This document shows, one piece after another, positions 63,512 through 64,000 of a DNA stretch of 64,000 bases. The stretch spans positions 62,001 to 126,000 of the forward strand of contig NZ_LZTB01000011.1 in NCBI RefSeq assembly GCF_001665685.1. Reading direction: 5' to 3'. The DNA comes from Mycobacterium sp. 852013-50091_SCH5140682 (GTDB lineage Bacteria; Actinomycetota; Actinomycetes; Mycobacteriales; Mycobacteriaceae). The stretch's first letter is position 1. Every line of letters starts with the position of its first letter. The notes beneath the pieces are model-generated. The model was not told the origin of the DNA. It saw only the letters and a program-made list of their open reading frames with translations, and did no database searches. Position numbers and translations under genes: made by a program.

Positions 63512-63964
63512 ATGACCTACACCGGTCCGAAACTCACCCGCATCTCAACTTCTTCACCTGCGCTCGGTGTGCGGCTGTGCAGTTACCCGCGTCCACCCGC
63601 GGTGGTGATCGAAGTGGGCGGTGAGATCGATGCGCGCAACGTCCGTAGCGTCGGCCGCTACTTGATCGGATTCGTCCACGTCGGCCGCCCGTTGGTCCTC
63701 GATTGCAGCGCTGTGGGCTTCGTCAACTTCGCCGGTTTCAGGGCAGTACTTCGTTTCGCGACGGAATGCCGCCAAACCGGGCGGGATTGGGCCTTGGTGG
63801 CAAGTGACGCGGTGAAGCTACTCGTGCCCACCGCAACCGGGCTCCGACTGCCGGTCGTGGACACCTTGGACGAGGCACTGCTGCGCCTGGCGGAAACGCC
63901 TGATGCCACGTGGCGGCTTCGGTCCATCACCACGTTGGAATCGAAGATGCTCGCGGGCGACTGA
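63512..63964 (+). CDS. STAS-domain protein (anti-sigma-factor antagonist-like)
   Basis: Protein of 150 residues. Residues 25-125 form a STAS domain (AVVIEVGGEIDARNVRSVGRYL, PLVLDCSAVGFVNFAGFRAVLRF). In SpoIIAA-type proteins the second block reads xFxDSSGL and its serine is phosphorylated; here it is FVNFAGF, so the phosphorylatable serine is missing. It may be a constitutively active antagonist or bind another ligand. AAGGGG six bases upstream selects ATG 63512 over an earlier in-frame ATG at 63443. Confidence 0.8.
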   Translation: MTYTGPKLTRISTSSPALGVRLCSYPRPPAVVIEVGGEIDARNVRSVGRYLIGFVHVGRPLVLDCSAVGFVNFAGFRAVLRFATECRQTGRDWALVASDAVKLLVPTATGLRLPVVDTLDEALLRLAETPDATWRLRSITTLESKMLAGD

Positions 63965-64000
63965 GAAGTGAGACGGGCCGTCGCCGCGCCTCGCCGGATA

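Overview
The window is high-GC actinobacterial DNA with the coding style of a fast-growing Mycobacterium/Mycolicibacterium close to M. smegmatis. It has a mycobactin siderophore locus (mbtA, mbtB-T-C-D-E-F, mbtI) with IdeR-type iron boxes, GTG starts, many four-base start/stop overlaps and several likely leaderless genes. The backbone nirA-cysH-sirB / cysA-cysW-cysT-subI / GH15 trehalase / PknH-like lipoproteins (lppR-like) / lepA / PemK-like gene follows, from memory, the M. tuberculosis order Rv2391-Rv2405. Several blocks are inserted into it.

Layout. 1-18061 (minus): mycobactin assembly operon mbtB-mbtT-mbtC-mbtD-mbtE-mbtF, with mbtF cut by the window edge. 18062-18167: divergent iron-regulated promoter. 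18168-21249: mbtA, then convergent mbtI, separated by a strong hairpin. 21319-22464: hemW-like gene. 22569-25917: a cysteine-rich leader peptide followed by sulfite reductase nirA, APS/PAPS reductase cysH and sirochlorin ferrochelatase sirB. 26217-30668: an inserted sulfide/persulfide oxidation module (persulfide dioxygenase-rhodanese, sulfide:quinone oxidoreductase, rhodanese-DUF2892, TauE-like exporter, CstR-like repressor) with CsoR/CstR-type operators. 30675-34704: sulfate ABC importer behind a second cysteine-containing leader peptide. 34755-37177: two tiny membrane proteins and the trehalase. 37198-38609: a thioester-domain protein lacking its thioester cysteine, behind a third leader ending in four cysteines. 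38758-41539: a family 2A encapsulin and its cysteine desulfurase cargo, then an ANTAR-only protein, a repeat-rich gap, a methyltransferase and a quinone reductase. 43905-50413: a five-gene operon of two FMN monooxygenases, an APC permease, a double GNAT acetyltransferase and an acyl-CoA-dehydrogenase-like flavoprotein. 50563-52075: two paralogous lipoproteins. 52176-60097: an amine/acyl-CoA catabolic cluster with a TetR regulator, divergent from a small membrane protein plus NCS1 permease. 60123-63964: lepA, a PemK-like gene, a GNAT gene and a STAS-domain gene.

The strongest signal is a sulfur theme spread over about 28 kb (22.5-50.4 kb). Three leaderless cysteine-rich leader peptides precede three separate units. 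The gene products around them are strikingly poor in sulfur amino acids. The encapsulin, the APC permease and one FMN monooxygenase contain no cysteine and only the initiator methionine. The cysteine desulfurase contains only its catalytic cysteine. The thioester-domain protein has no cysteine at all and carries Ser where the thioester Cys should be. I infer a sulfur-starvation response island: sulfate import and reduction, organosulfur scavenging, sulfur mobilisation in an encapsulin shell, and replacement of at least one protein by a cysteine-free version.
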